Below, one piece after another: positions 25,597 through 34,815 of a stretch of DNA of 64,000 nt. Both the position numbers and the translations under genes were made by a program. Each line of letters starts with the position of its first letter. Position 1 is the first letter of the stretch. This stretch comes from an uncultured Collinsella sp. Lineage in GTDB: Bacteria > Actinomycetota > Coriobacteriia > Coriobacteriales > Coriobacteriaceae. The notes under the pieces are model-generated. The model worked only from the letters and a program-made list of their open reading frames with translations, was not told where the DNA came from and did not search any database. The DNA lies in the NCBI GenBank assembly GCA_900542945.1, contig UQPI01000003.1:1-64000 (forward strand), written 5' to 3'.

Positions 25597-27156
25597 ATGA
25601 GTGACTTGAGATTCTGCCCGGCGTGCGGGGCGCAGCTGCCTCGGGTCGCCGGCGTGCCGGTGCGATTTTGCCCGGGGTGCGGCGTCCGACTTGAGGGCGT
25701 TGTGGGCTACTCGGGCGCCGTGGGGGCTACAGATGGGGCGACTGCCGATGACGATGCGGACGAAGGCGGCGACCCGAGTGTGGACGCGCCGGCCGATGCG
25801 CCGGTGGAGACTGCCGGCGTCGCGTCGTCTCGTGACGCAGCCACGACGGATGCGCCTCACATCGGTGACCTTGAGCTTCATGCCGCATGCGATACCTCTG
25901 GCGGCCAGGCACTCGCGCAGGTGGCGCTGCCGCGGGGCTGGCATATCGAAGAAGCGCATCTTGAGCGCAGCGGCAGTTTCGACTGCCCGATTTCGGTTGG
26001 CGTGACGGCGGCGGGTCCGATGGGTGAGCGGATTATGTACCGCTCCGAGCTCTGCTACGTGGATGCGGGCGCCGTTGCCAAGCGTATCCCCACGCAAACC
26101 GAACGCAAGGTGTTTGTGCACGTGGAGGCAGCTTGCGACGAGCTGGCTCAGGCCTGTGCAGCACGGCTGGGCGCGCGGGCAGAGGTTGTTGCCGAGCAAC
26201 CGTACCCATCGAGCGCGGCGGTCGATATCGAGCGCGAGCGTGCCCGCGTAAAGCGCGAGGCGGCAAACGACTTTGCAATCCAGGGCTTTTCGATGGAACC
26301 GAGTGATGTGGTCTATGAGTGCCGCATGCGTCGATATCGGCTCACGGGCGCTCCAGTGCCCACCGAGCTCGCGGTGGCGGCCAAAGTCGAGGGCTATATG
26401 TTTTCAATCGGCGGCGTCGCGGGTTCTATGGGTAAAGGTGTTGCCGCTGGGGCCGAGGCGCTGCTGGGCGCGGGCCTTTCGAGTGGGCTGATCGGCGGTG
26501 TTTTGGGCAAGCGCCTGCGCGAGCGCCAGGCGGCGGCAGCGGCGGGACAGGGCGTCGCGCAAGAACAGCCCACGGGTCGAGGCGGTTGCCCGGACGGAGC
26601 GTCGTTCGAGCTGGGTGTGGCCGACCTGCTGCAGTGGCGTATCAGGGACAGCTTCTGTTTGGTTGCGCCAGAAGGTCGCCTGGACGAGGCGGCCTCCACG
26701 GCGCTTGCATCAATGGCGTCGACTCTGCGGCTCAATCCGGCGATTGCACGCGAGGCGTCAGCTCAAAAGCAACAGATGGTGCTTGAGCAGCGCCAACGCA
26801 CGCAGATGAACATTGCCCAGCAGCAACAGCAGTTTGCAGCCTGGCAACAGATGCATGCCTCGCAACAGGCGGCGTTCGACAGCTACCAGCAGGCGTGGTT
26901 CGATCGCAGCGACCGTCAGCACGCCGCGAATATGGCTGCCAGCGCCGCCAATTTTTCCAGCGCGGGCGTGGGGACGGGCGCCGCCTCGTATTCCGATGCC
27001 ATTCGCGGGGTCAACCATTACGCCAGACCCGACGGCACCGATGTCGAGGTCTCGGTGATGGCCGACCAGGCCTGGGTCAACGGTTCGGGCGATGTGATCG
27101 GTACACGCGATGGTTTTGAACCCGGTTTTGGCTGGACGGAGCTGCCTCGTCAATAG
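25597..27156 (+). CDS. Zinc-ribbon protein with Gln-rich C-terminal half, unknown
   Basis: A 519-residue protein. The N-terminus is a zinc ribbon (CPACG near residue 7, CPGCG near 27), then an acidic Ala/Asp linker, a central beta-rich domain (about 100-290), a Gly-rich patch, and a Gln-rich helical segment (residues about 390-435, many QQ pairs). There is no signal peptide or clear membrane helix. The start at 25597 follows AGGG and places the ribbon at the very N-terminus. The spacing and strand suggest an operon with the flanking membrane protein and lipoproteins. Function unknown. Confidence 0.72.
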   Translation: MSDLRFCPACGAQLPRVAGVPVRFCPGCGVRLEGVVGYSGAVGATDGATADDDADEGGDPSVDAPADAPVETAGVASSRDAATTDAPHIGDLELHAACDTSGGQALAQVALPRGWHIEEAHLERSGSFDCPISVGVTAAGPMGERIMYRSELCYVDAGAVAKRIPTQTERKVFVHVEAACDELAQACAARLGARAEVVAEQPYPSSAAVDIERERARVKREAANDFAIQGFSMEPSDVVYECRMRRYRLTGAPVPTELAVAAKVEGYMFSIGGVAGSMGKGVAAGAEALLGAGLSSGLIGGVLGKRLRERQAAAAAGQGVAQEQPTGRGGCPDGASFELGVADLLQWRIRDSFCLVAPEGRLDEAASTALASMASTLRLNPAIAREASAQKQQMVLEQRQRTQMNIAQQQQQFAAWQQMHASQQAAFDSYQQAWFDRSDRQHAANMAASAANFSSAGVGTGAASYSDAIRGVNHYARPDGTDVEVSVMADQAWVNGSGDVIGTRDGFEPGFGWTELPRQ

Positions 27157-27232
27157 CGTGAGGCGGGTTATGTGTGAATCGATGCCGGATGTGTTTCTCG
27201 GCATGGTGATAAAGAACGGGAAAGGAACAATG

Positions 27233-27970
27233 ATGAGGGAGACGGTACTTTCGCGCACGGCATTTGTCGCGGCGGCGGGAACGGCGCTGCTGACGCTTGT
27301 GGGGTGCGGCGGACAGCGGACGCAGGATGCGACGGGTTTTAACGACGACCGCCCGGTAAAGGACAAGATGGACGCGGGTGCGACGTCGGGCGATTCCGGC
27401 GACGCGGACAGCGGCTCGGCGGATGCGTTCGATACGTGGTCGGATGATTGCTGGGATGCGCACCGCAACATCAGCATCGCGGCGCTCCTCGAGCTTAAGG
27501 GCTGGCAGTTGCAGGAGTTTGCCTCGCAGCAGGGCTATACCTGGCAAGACGCGCTCGAGATGTACGAGGACGAGGCGGGACATGTGCTCAGCGTCTGCAA
27601 TATCAGCAAGGACGGCGCGACCGAATGGCTCGGCGAGGACGAAATCGGAAAGCTCGACAAGGGCGGCACCGGAAGCACCGTGATGTTCACGCTGCAACTT
27701 TCGGGCTATTCGAGCTGCGAGGATGTTATCGCGGGCTTTTCCGTGCCGGTCGAGGACCGGGCGCAGATTACTTCGGGCTCATGGATCGCGTGCGTATACG
27801 GTTCCAACATGGCGCGGCACGTTGCCATGGCGAGTCCGATGGAAAACGGTGACTACCGCTTGGATCTCATTACCGAGGAGGCTATCAAGACCGGTACGTT
27901 TACCCAGGGCGGTGGCGCTCCGACGATAGACGAATTTTGGCAGGAAAAGACTGGACGCGCGCTCGGCTAG
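27233..27970 (+). CDS. Lipoprotein, paralogous to the next gene
   Basis: A 245-residue exported lipoprotein with a hydrophobic start and the lipobox LVGC (cysteine near residue 24), followed by an Asp/Ser/Gly-rich spacer. The outer domain includes NISIAALLELKGWQLQEF and a gap pattern shared with the next gene. The start codon is ATG at 27233, with AAAGGA six bases upstream; ATG at 27230 is nearly as good. It and the next gene form a tandem pair, probably by duplication. Confidence 0.75.
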   Translation: MRETVLSRTAFVAAAGTALLTLVGCGGQRTQDATGFNDDRPVKDKMDAGATSGDSGDADSGSADAFDTWSDDCWDAHRNISIAALLELKGWQLQEFASQQGYTWQDALEMYEDEAGHVLSVCNISKDGATEWLGEDEIGKLDKGGTGSTVMFTLQLSGYSSCEDVIAGFSVPVEDRAQITSGSWIACVYGSNMARHVAMASPMENGDYRLDLITEEAIKTGTFTQGGGAPTIDEFWQEKTGRALG

Positions 27971-28005
27971 GTGCGACGCGGCTAATACCATAGCGAGGAA
28001 CGAAC

Positions 28006-28692
28006 ATGATGAATGAAGTGATGATGAGCCGTGCGGCCTTTGTGGCAGGCACGGGCGTGCTGGCTTGTGCGCTGGCTGGCTGCTCGGGCGGATTGGGCGG
28101 CGCGGGCGGTGCCAAGAAGGCGACCACGGCGGACGCCGCCTGTGTAGACGACAACGCCAACGTGACGGTCTATGCTGCGATCAACTTGGACGGCGCCGAC
28201 CTGGTGCGCCTGCTCAAGCATCAAAACTATGAGTGGCAAGGCGAGAGCGTGGGCTACGGTGCCGCCGATGACGCGGGGCTTTTCGCCTTTACCTTTTCTA
28301 AGATTTCGGATGATGTGGACGAACTTGCGAACAGCGCGATACCGCTTTCGGAGTCCGAGTACGAGGAACTTGAGCCGGGCGGCGGAGACGATAGCGTGGC
28401 GATTTTGCTCTCGGTGGGTGGCTATACGACGGGCGATCGTGCGCTCACCGGCGCAATCGGTGATGCGGCGATAGTGCAGGAGAAGTGCACAATCGACGAT
28501 TCCGTGTATTGGCTGGTCAAGGCGCTCGACGGCAGCCGTTACGTGATTTCGGCCTACGACACCGAAGATGATGGCGACAGCGCGCATGACATCTATATCT
28601 ATAGTGAGTCTTTTATTCACACCGGTTATCTGAGCGGCGGCGACCAAATCGATATTGACGAACTCTGGAGCCGCCTGACCAATGCCTCGTAG
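28006..28692 (+). CDS. Lipoprotein, paralogous to the previous gene
   Basis: A 228-residue lipoprotein with the start MMNEVMMSRAAFVAGTGV and lipobox LAGC, matching the previous gene in layout (MMRETVLSRTAFVAAAGT). Later parts align loosely: NVTVYAAINL with NISIAALLEL and LSVGGYTTGD with LQLSGYSSCE. AGGAA precedes the ATG. A dispersed palindrome follows the stop. Role unknown. Confidence 0.75.
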   Translation: MMNEVMMSRAAFVAGTGVLACALAGCSGGLGGAGGAKKATTADAACVDDNANVTVYAAINLDGADLVRLLKHQNYEWQGESVGYGAADDAGLFAFTFSKISDDVDELANSAIPLSESEYEELEPGGGDDSVAILLSVGGYTTGDRALTGAIGDAAIVQEKCTIDDSVYWLVKALDGSRYVISAYDTEDDGDSAHDIYIYSESFIHTGYLSGGDQIDIDELWSRLTNAS

Positions 28693-28698
28693 CGCACC

Positions 28699-28740
28699 AA
28701 AACCACCACAAAGGGGACAGGCGCCTTTGTGGTGGTTTTG
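28699..28740. repeat. Dispersed palindrome, CCACCACAAAGG family (copy 3)
   Basis: The arms AACCACCACAAAGG and CCTTTGTGGTGGTTTT lie seven bases after the lipoprotein stop. They lie between convergent genes and could terminate both. Confidence 0.85.
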
Positions 28741-28773
28741 CCCTTGGGCTGTCTACTGTGGCGGCTCACCGTG

Positions 28774-31542
28774 CTAAAGCAGCTCGCCGTGGCGGGCGAT
28801 GTAGCGGCGCTTGGCCAGCTGGGTGAGCGCGATGTAGGCGGCGACAATGCCGATGAGCAGCGCGAAGAAGATTGGCGGCAGCGGCATGAGACCCAGCGCA
28901 TCGGCGATGGGGCTTGCCGGTAGCCAGGTGACGAGCACCAGGCCCAGCACGGTGAGGAGGCACAGCGCGGGCGCGGCGTGGTCGCGCGGGCTCGGCAGGC
29001 GCGGGGAGCGCAGCATATGGATCACGAGCGTCTGCGACCACATGGACTCAACGAACCAACCGCTCTGGAAGAGCGCCGTAAAGGCCGCCATGCCTGCGAC
29101 GTCGCCTATAGCGGCAAGCTCTGCCCAGCTTGCGCCCACGGCGGCGGGGCACACCACAAAGAAGAGCGCGGCGAAAGTCACGATATCAAACAGTGAGCTC
29201 ACGGGACCCAACTCGAGCATAAAGCCCTTAATGGACGCGGCATCCCAGGCGCGCGGACGGGCAGTCCAGGCGTCATCGACGGTGTCCCACGGCAGCGCGA
29301 TGCACACGATCTCGTAGACCAGCGACAGCAGCACCAACTGCAGAGCGCTCATGGGCAAGAATGGCAAGAACAGGCTCGCGACGGTCACGGATAGCACGTT
29401 GCCAAAGTTGGAGCTCACCGTGGTCTTGAGGTACTTGAGCAGGTTGCCGTAGGTGCGGCGGCCTTCGATGATGCCGCGCTCGAGCACGCCCAGGTCTTTC
29501 TGGAGCAAGATGATGTCGGCGGATTCCTTGGCGATGTCGACGGCCGAATCGACCGAGATGCCGCAGTCGCTCGCACGCATGGCGGCGGCGTCGTTGATGC
29601 CGTCGCCCATAAAGCCCACAGTGTGGTCGAGCAGCTCGCGCATGACGCGCACCAGGCGCGCCTTCTGCAGTGGCGAGAGCTTGGCGAAGAGGTGGGTGTT
29701 CTCGGCGCGCTCGGCAAGTTCGGCGTCATCGAGCGCATCGATCTCGGAGCCGAGCAAGACGTTGCTCGCGTCGATACCGATCTGTTCGCAGACGGTGGCG
29801 GCGACGCGGTCGTTGTCGCCGGTCAGGACCTTGACCGCCACACCCTTGGCCTCGAGCGTGGCGACGGCGCCCGCGGCACTCGCCTTGGGCGGATCGAGGA
29901 AGGCCAAAAAGCCCATCAACACCATGTCGCATTCGTCGGCAATGCCAAACTCGCCCACGCAGCGCGGATTGGTTTTCTGCGCCACGGCAATCACGCGCAG
30001 GCCCTCGGCGTTGAGCCCGGCGACCTGCTTGCGAATCTGGGCGAGCTTATCTTCGGTAAGCGGCTGGGCGGCGCCATCGACCTCGACAAAGGAGCAGATC
30101 TCGAGCATTTCCTCGGCAGCTCCCTTGGTGACCATCTGGGTTTTGCCCTGGGCGTCGGCGACAACTACGCTCAGGCGGCGGCGCGAGAAATCGAAGGGCA
30201 CCTCGTCGACCTTGGTATAGCGGTCGCGCAGGCTCTGGCCCAGCATAGAATCGGGCACGACGGTCGAGGGCGTCACATCGGCACGGTCGATGACGGCCAG
30301 GTCGATAAGGTTTTTGAGGCCGGTCTGGAAGAAGCTGTTCAAAAACGCATGGCGCAGCACGCGCGCATCCTCGTTGCCGTCGGTGTTGAGGTAGCGCTCG
30401 AGCACGATGCGGTCTTCGGTGAGGGTGCCGGTCTTGTCGCAGCACAGGACGTCCATCGCACCGAGGTTTTGGATCGCCGGCAGCTCCTTGACGATAACCT
30501 GGCGGCGGGCGAGGTCCTTGGCGCCCTGCGACAGGCTCGTGGTCACGATGACGGGAAGCATCTGCGGCGTGATGCCCACGGCCACGCTCGTGGCGAACAG
30601 CAGCGCGTCGATGACGTTGCCCTTGGTGGCGGCGTTGATGGCAAAGACGGCCGGCGCCATAACGAGCATGAGGCGTACGAGCAACATGGAGACGCTCGAG
30701 ACGCCGCGGTCAAACGCGCTCTTCTCGCCGCGCCCGTTGAGTATCTTGGCGATGCCGCCCAGGTAGGTGTCCGAGCCGGTGGCAACGACAAGCGCCATGG
30801 CGGTGCCGTTTTGCACGGAGGTGCCGGTAAAGACGATGTTCTTGCAGGCAGAGAGTGGTAGCGCGGAGCCGTCGGCACCCTCGACGACGGTGATGGCAGC
30901 GGTCTTCTCGACGGCCTCGCTCTCGCCGGTGAGTGCGGACTCGATCACAAACAGGTCGCGCGCAGTGATGATGCGGGCATCTGCCGGCACCATGTCGCCG
31001 GCAGAGAGGCGGATTACATCGCCGGGGACGAGCTCGTCGAAGGGGATCTCGACGCGCTCGCCGTCGCGCAGGGCACAGCAGGTGCTGGAGACCAGGTCCT
31101 TAAGGGCCTCGGCCGCATTGCCGCTGCGGGCTTCCTGGATAAACTTCATGCCGCCCGATACCAGCAGCATGATGCCGATGACGATGACCGTGGAGGGGTC
31201 ACGCTGCAGCTCGGGCACGGCGAGCACGTCGATGTAGAGCGAGACCAGTGCGAGGGCGGCGAGGATGCCAGCGAAGGGATCGACGAACGCGCCGGCGATG
31301 CGGCGGGCGAGCGTCTTGGTCGGCGCTTCGATGGTGTTGGGGCCGACGGCGCTCAGGCGCTCGGCGGCGTGCTCGGCGGTGAGGCCGTCGGCTGTGGCGT
31401 CGAGCAGCACGAGGGCATCCTCGGCGCTATGGGTGGCGGCGAATATGGTGTTCTTGGACATGCCGGTATGAGCGGCGGGGCGCGCCGTGCGGCGGCGCTT
31501 GGAGATGGCTTCGAGTACCGTGGCGGTTTTGAGCATCAGCAT
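28774..31542 (-). CDS. mgtA: Magnesium-importing P-type ATPase MgtA/MgtB
   Basis: A 922-residue type IIIB P-type ATPase in the inner membrane, importing Mg2+ with ATP. Visible motifs are the phosphorylation loop CCDKTGTLTEDR, the actuator SALTGES, the hinge LTGDNDRVAATVC and GDGINDAAAMRASDCGI. The C-terminal helices fit the family, as does the length. GGAGG precedes the ATG at 31542. The gap upstream holds a palindrome and no recognisable Mg2+ sensing leader. Confidence 0.95.
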   Translation of the reverse strand: MLMLKTATVLEAISKRRRTARPAAHTGMSKNTIFAATHSAEDALVLLDATADGLTAEHAAERLSAVGPNTIEAPTKTLARRIAGAFVDPFAGILAALALVSLYIDVLAVPELQRDPSTVIVIGIMLLVSGGMKFIQEARSGNAAEALKDLVSSTCCALRDGERVEIPFDELVPGDVIRLSAGDMVPADARIITARDLFVIESALTGESEAVEKTAAITVVEGADGSALPLSACKNIVFTGTSVQNGTAMALVVATGSDTYLGGIAKILNGRGEKSAFDRGVSSVSMLLVRLMLVMAPAVFAINAATKGNVIDALLFATSVAVGITPQMLPVIVTTSLSQGAKDLARRQVIVKELPAIQNLGAMDVLCCDKTGTLTEDRIVLERYLNTDGNEDARVLRHAFLNSFFQTGLKNLIDLAVIDRADVTPSTVVPDSMLGQSLRDRYTKVDEVPFDFSRRRLSVVVADAQGKTQMVTKGAAEEMLEICSFVEVDGAAQPLTEDKLAQIRKQVAGLNAEGLRVIAVAQKTNPRCVGEFGIADECDMVLMGFLAFLDPPKASAAGAVATLEAKGVAVKVLTGDNDRVAATVCEQIGIDASNVLLGSEIDALDDAELAERAENTHLFAKLSPLQKARLVRVMRELLDHTVGFMGDGINDAAAMRASDCGISVDSAVDIAKESADIILLQKDLGVLERGIIEGRRTYGNLLKYLKTTVSSNFGNVLSVTVASLFLPFLPMSALQLVLLSLVYEIVCIALPWDTVDDAWTARPRAWDAASIKGFMLELGPVSSLFDIVTFAALFFVVCPAAVGASWAELAAIGDVAGMAAFTALFQSGWFVESMWSQTLVIHMLRSPRLPSPRDHAAPALCLLTVLGLVLVTWLPASPIADALGLMPLPPIFFALLIGIVAAYIALTQLAKRRYIARHGELL

Positions 31543-31977
31543 AGGGTCCTCCTTGTTGAAGGGAGTTAGCGTACGTGTCGTATGTGCTTCAAAAAACCTA
31601 GATGTCGCTCACGTCATGCTTTCGAACCACCACAAAGGGACAGGCACCTTTGTGGTGGTTTTGACGATCGGCTGTTGGCGCTTATGCGTGCGCGGAATCC
31701 TCGCGGCGTGCCGAGGGCGACATGCAGGTTTTTCGACTATGACTGCCTTCCATGGCACACCTCCTTAAGGCCGGGCGCGGCGCGCTTTGGGTATCTCGTA
31801 CCCGTTACAATCCGCCCGTATTCTTGATGAGGGGGTTTGCCGTGTCAACCCCAATGTTTGGAAAACCATTGCCCCTGACAAAGCCTTTACAGAATGCCGA
31901 GGCCCCAAAGCGCGCCCGCAACGCGCCCTGCCTGCGCTAAACTGGAAGGCACGTACGCGATTACGAGAGGAGCCCGC
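31543..31977. other. Divergent gap between mgtA and pyrE
   Basis: These 435 bases hold the fourth CCACCACAAAGG palindrome (31624-31663), the mgtA ribosome site at the left and the pyrE leader at the right. No convincing gene was found, and no clear promoter pair. Confidence 0.6.
31624..31663. repeat. Dispersed palindrome, CCACCACAAAGG family (copy 4)
   Basis: AACCACCACAAAGG pairs with CCTTTGTGGTGGTT around the core GACAGGCA, in the gap between mgtA and pyrE. Confidence 0.85.
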
Positions 31978-32661
31978 ATGGAGGCTTACAAGCAAGAGTT
32001 CATCAAGTTCATGGTTGAGTCCGACGTTCTTAAATTCGGCAGCTTTACGCTCAAGAGCGGCCGTCAGTCCCCGTTCTTTATGAACGCCGGCGCCTATGTG
32101 ACGGGCTATCAGCTCAAGAAGCTGGGCGAGTATTACGCCCAGGCCATCCACGATAACTTTGGCGACGACTTTGACGTGCTGTTTGGACCGGCCTACAAGG
32201 GTATTCCGCTGGCCGTCGTGACCGCAATTGCCTACCACGAGCTGTACGGCAAGGAGGTCAAGTACTGCTGCGATCGCAAGGAGGCCAAGGACCACGGCGC
32301 CGACAAGGGCAACCTGCTGGGCTACGAGCCCCAGGACGGCGACCGCGTGGTCATGGTCGAGGACGTCACTACCAGCGGTAAGTCCATCGACGAGACCTAT
32401 CCCAAGGTCAAGGCTGCTGCCGATGTCGAGATCAAGGGCCTCATCGTGTCCCTCAACCGCATGGAGGTCGGCAAGGGTGGCGTGACCACCGCGCAGAAGG
32501 AGATTGAGGCCAAGTACGGTTTCCCCGTCGCGAGCATCGTCTCCATGGCCGAGGTCGTCGAGACCCTCTACAACCACGAGATCGACGGCAAAGTCGTCAT
32601 CGACGACGAGCTCAAGACCGCTATCGACGCCTACTACGAGCAGTACGGAGCTCGGGAGTAG
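31978..32661 (+). CDS. pyrE: Orotate phosphoribosyltransferase
   Basis: A 227-residue type I phosphoribosyltransferase that joins orotate to PRPP to make OMP in UMP synthesis. The PRPP loop VVMVEDVTTSGKS is present (near residue 120-132), and the N-terminal FGSFTLKSGRQSPFF and DRKEAKDHG segments fit PyrE. The ATG follows GAGAGGAG; longer upstream starts lack such a site. No other pyrimidine gene is nearby. A structured element starts six bases after the stop. Confidence 0.95.
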   Translation: MEAYKQEFIKFMVESDVLKFGSFTLKSGRQSPFFMNAGAYVTGYQLKKLGEYYAQAIHDNFGDDFDVLFGPAYKGIPLAVVTAIAYHELYGKEVKYCCDRKEAKDHGADKGNLLGYEPQDGDRVVMVEDVTTSGKSIDETYPKVKAAADVEIKGLIVSLNRMEVGKGGVTTAQKEIEAKYGFPVASIVSMAEVVETLYNHEIDGKVVIDDELKTAIDAYYEQYGARE

Positions 32662-32667
32662 TTACGC

Positions 32668-32859
32668 GGGTTTACCAACCCGCGTAACGGCTCGACGCTG
32701 CAAACCCGCCAGAGCGGCAATCTGCCTTTCAACTTCGGCGGCATGATCAAAAGATCAATGCCGCCTCGTTTCAAGGCACCTTGCTCGCTCTGGCGGGTTT
32801 TCGCTGTCGCTACCAAAACATCGGCGTTGCCGTGGTAGTCATTGGGGACAGACATAAAT
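32668..32859 (+). repeat. Structured element with covarying stems (copy A)
   Basis: The order of elements is a 12-bp hairpin around TACC (32661-32688 region, GTTACGCGGGTT pairing AACCCGCGTAAC), the linker CGACGCTGC, the left arm of a long stem (CCCGCCAGAGCG), a mini hairpin (GGCA pairing TGCC), a hairpin GGCGGCAT...ATGCCGCC, the right arm CGCTCTGGCGGG and GCTGTCG, then a variable tail ending TAGTCATTGGG. Copy B at 41616-41821 keeps every stem with different bases. It is either a structured RNA or a mobile element. Confidence 0.75.
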
Positions 32860-32890
32860 GAGTAGTCATTGGGGACGTTCTTAAATGACT
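32837..32890. repeat. Two ATTGGGGAC palindromes in tandem
   Basis: AGTCATTGGGGACAGACAT continues to AAATGAGT (32837-32863) and AGTCATTGGGGACGTTCTT to AAATGACT (32864-32890). The first forms the 3' edge of the structured element. A GCGTCCAAAAATTCGCGCTCG tail piece follows. Confidence 0.8.
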
Positions 32891-33029
32891 ACTCAGGATG
32901 AGCGTCCAAAAATTCGCGCTCGTTCGATTGGCGCATGTCTACGCAGCGTAGGTTGTCGAGCCTGGCCTTCAAATGGATACTGACTGTCGAACCGGTTCAC
33001 TCCATTTCTTCAATTTGATTGGACAGCCC

Positions 33030-33650
33030 ATGAACCAGACACGGCAAACCAATGCCTCCCATACTTTTTTGGCAGCGCATGCCATCAAGCAGCTGCGCGA
33101 AGAGCGCGGCCTCACCCAGCGCGCCCTGGCGGAAAGCCTTGGCGTGACCGATAAAGCCGTCAGCAAGTGGGAATCCGGCCGCGGCCTTCCCGACATTTCC
33201 CTCGTTGAGCCTTTGGCCCAGAGACTCGGCATAAGCGTGGCCGAGCTTTTGGCTGGTGACATTCGGGCCAACGCCAACCGTGCAGGCAATATGCTCAAAG
33301 GCGTCTTTTACGTTTGCCCTATCTGCGGAAACGTTGTGCACGCGCTCGGAGAAGGCAGCTTTAGCTGCTGTGGCTCCACGATGTTTCCCCAGGAGGCCGA
33401 AGAGCCGGACGCGGACCACGCCTTTTCCATCGAGCGCATCGAGGACGATTGGTACGTCACGCTCGATCATCCCATGACCAAGGATCACTACATTAGCTTT
33501 GTGGCATATGCGACTATGGACGGCATCTGCTTTAAGAAGCTCTATCCAGAGCAATCGGTGCAGCCGCGCTTCCATATTACCGGGCGCGGCAGGATATATC
33601 TTTACTGCAACCAACACGGACTCTTTACGTCGCTGACGCCTCGCAAATAA
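33030..33650 (+). CDS. XRE-type regulator fused to desulfoferrodoxin-like domain
   Basis: A 206-residue protein. An XRE helix-turn-helix covers about residues 15-70 (LREERGLTQRALAESLGVTDKAVSKWESG). After it come VCPICGNVVHALGEG and CCGSTMFP, as in the N-terminal desulfoferrodoxin metal site, then DHPMTKDHYISFVA and YCNQHGLF, matching the His and Cys ligands of the superoxide-reductase iron centre (His, His, Cys-x2-His). This suggests a regulator that senses redox or reactive oxygen through a bound metal. Start 33030 gives a normal XRE N-terminus; 32973 would add 19 residues. Confidence 0.78.
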   Translation: MNQTRQTNASHTFLAAHAIKQLREERGLTQRALAESLGVTDKAVSKWESGRGLPDISLVEPLAQRLGISVAELLAGDIRANANRAGNMLKGVFYVCPICGNVVHALGEGSFSCCGSTMFPQEAEEPDADHAFSIERIEDDWYVTLDHPMTKDHYISFVAYATMDGICFKKLYPEQSVQPRFHITGRGRIYLYCNQHGLFTSLTPRK

Positions 33651-33696
33651 CGGCTGTCTATCCGCCCTCCTCATGCGTTCCCAGGGGACCCAAAAT

Positions 33697-33780
33697 GAGC
33701 GTGGATAATCTCCCGGTTTTGGCCTGTGTGCGGGCTCAAAGTGGGAGATTATCCACGCTCGTTATCTGAGTGTCCAAAAA
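33697..33780. repeat. TGGATAATCTCCC palindrome with compensatory change
   Basis: The segment 33697-33714 pairs perfectly with 33743-33760. Compared with the copies at 7466 and 61491, the arms read GAGCGTGG and CCACGCTC instead of GAGAGTGG and CCACTCTC, so both sides changed together. The tail GTGTCCAAAAATCC follows. Confidence 0.85.
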
Positions 33781-33793
33781 TCCACGCTCGTCG

Positions 33794-34648
33794 CTACTTG
33801 AGTCCGGGCAGGCGGGTGTAGGGGAACGAGCGCTCTAAGAACTCGGAGCAGCGGGCGTAATCTTTGGCAAAGTAGCTGCTATAGAGCGAATCGAGTACGT
33901 ATTGCACGGCGATATGGCTGGCGAACTGCGTGATGCGGTGCGTCATGCTCTCGTGGTCGCTTACCGTGAGATAGGCGGCAAAGCCGGGGTGAATGCGGGC
34001 ACAGTACGGCGTGCCGATGACGATGACCGGGACATGTCGACTGCTAAGGATCGGCAAGATCTCCTTGAGGTTGGGGGCAAGGCCGCTGTAGGAGATGATG
34101 ATTGCCACATGGTCGGGACCCGAGGCGAGCGCCGTGCGCACCTGCGCCTCGACGCTGTCGTGGCACGTCGCGCTTTTGCCGGCGGAAAGCAGGCGATCGC
34201 GGAACATTCCCGCTGGATATAGGTTATGCGAGCCCGTGTAGATGTCCACGGTGCCGGCGCGCATGATGAGCTTGGCGGCGTGGTCGAGCTGTGCAGGGTC
34301 GAGCAGCTCCTGCGTTTCGGCCAAGGTGGTCTGGTAGAGCCCCTCCATGCGCTCCATCACCTGCGCAGGGGTGGAGGTGGCATCGAAGGGAAAGTTGATG
34401 TCCACGTCGCGCCGGTTGCCCGCCTCGGTCGCCTGGCGGATGAGCTCGACCTTGAGGTCTTTGAATCCCTCGAGGCCGAGCTTTTTGCAAAAGCGGTGCA
34501 CGCTCGCGACCGAAACGTTGGCGCACGCGGCAAATTCCTTAATGGAAAGCCCGCGCACATCCTCGCCCATGGCGAGGGCCGTTCGCCCAAGTTGTTGCTC
34601 GGTGGGGGTGAGGCTTTTGCCCTGCGTGATCTTTCGCCTGATATCCAT
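33794..34648 (-). CDS. RpiR-family regulator with SIS domain
   Basis: A 284-residue regulator with an N-terminal RpiR helix-turn-helix (about 1-80, IKEFAACANVSVASVHRFCKKLG) and a SIS sugar-phosphate-binding domain (about 110-260, including DIYTGSHNLYP and AIIISYSGLAPN). Members sense phosphosugars and control sugar or cell-wall catabolism. It lies next to, and on the same strand as, the large glycosidase gene downstream of its start, but they are 166 bases apart. Confidence 0.88.
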   Translation of the reverse strand: MDIRRKITQGKSLTPTEQQLGRTALAMGEDVRGLSIKEFAACANVSVASVHRFCKKLGLEGFKDLKVELIRQATEAGNRRDVDINFPFDATSTPAQVMERMEGLYQTTLAETQELLDPAQLDHAAKLIMRAGTVDIYTGSHNLYPAGMFRDRLLSAGKSATCHDSVEAQVRTALASGPDHVAIIISYSGLAPNLKEILPILSSRHVPVIVIGTPYCARIHPGFAAYLTVSDHESMTHRITQFASHIAVQYVLDSLYSSYFAKDYARCSEFLERSFPYTRLPGLK

Positions 34649-34727
34649 ATGGCTCCTATGCGTTTGCGTCGCGATAAACCAATCATAGCGATAAATAAAA
34701 CGTTCGGCTTGGCTGGGAGTTTTGGTC

Positions 34728-34815
34728 CGCCGGTCTATGAACGACGGACCGCTCGACGCTGCGCGGGCTCAACATAGGGGCGCTATCCTTGTTGGGCCGT
34801 TTGCGCCCGGGGCGT
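34728..34815. other. Possible degenerate structured element between glycosidase end and RpiR start
   Basis: A hairpin (GGTCCG pairing CGGACC around CCGGTCTATGAACGA) is followed by GCTCGACGCTGC, as in copies A and B, and then GGGCTCAACA pairs with TGTTGGGCC. The layout matches their first half, but the inner hairpins are missing. The assignment is weak. Confidence 0.3.

Noticed and set aside
28846..30861. Plus-strand frames opposite mgtA
   Set aside because: They mirror the ATPase codons, contain no recognisable domains, and lack ribosome sites.
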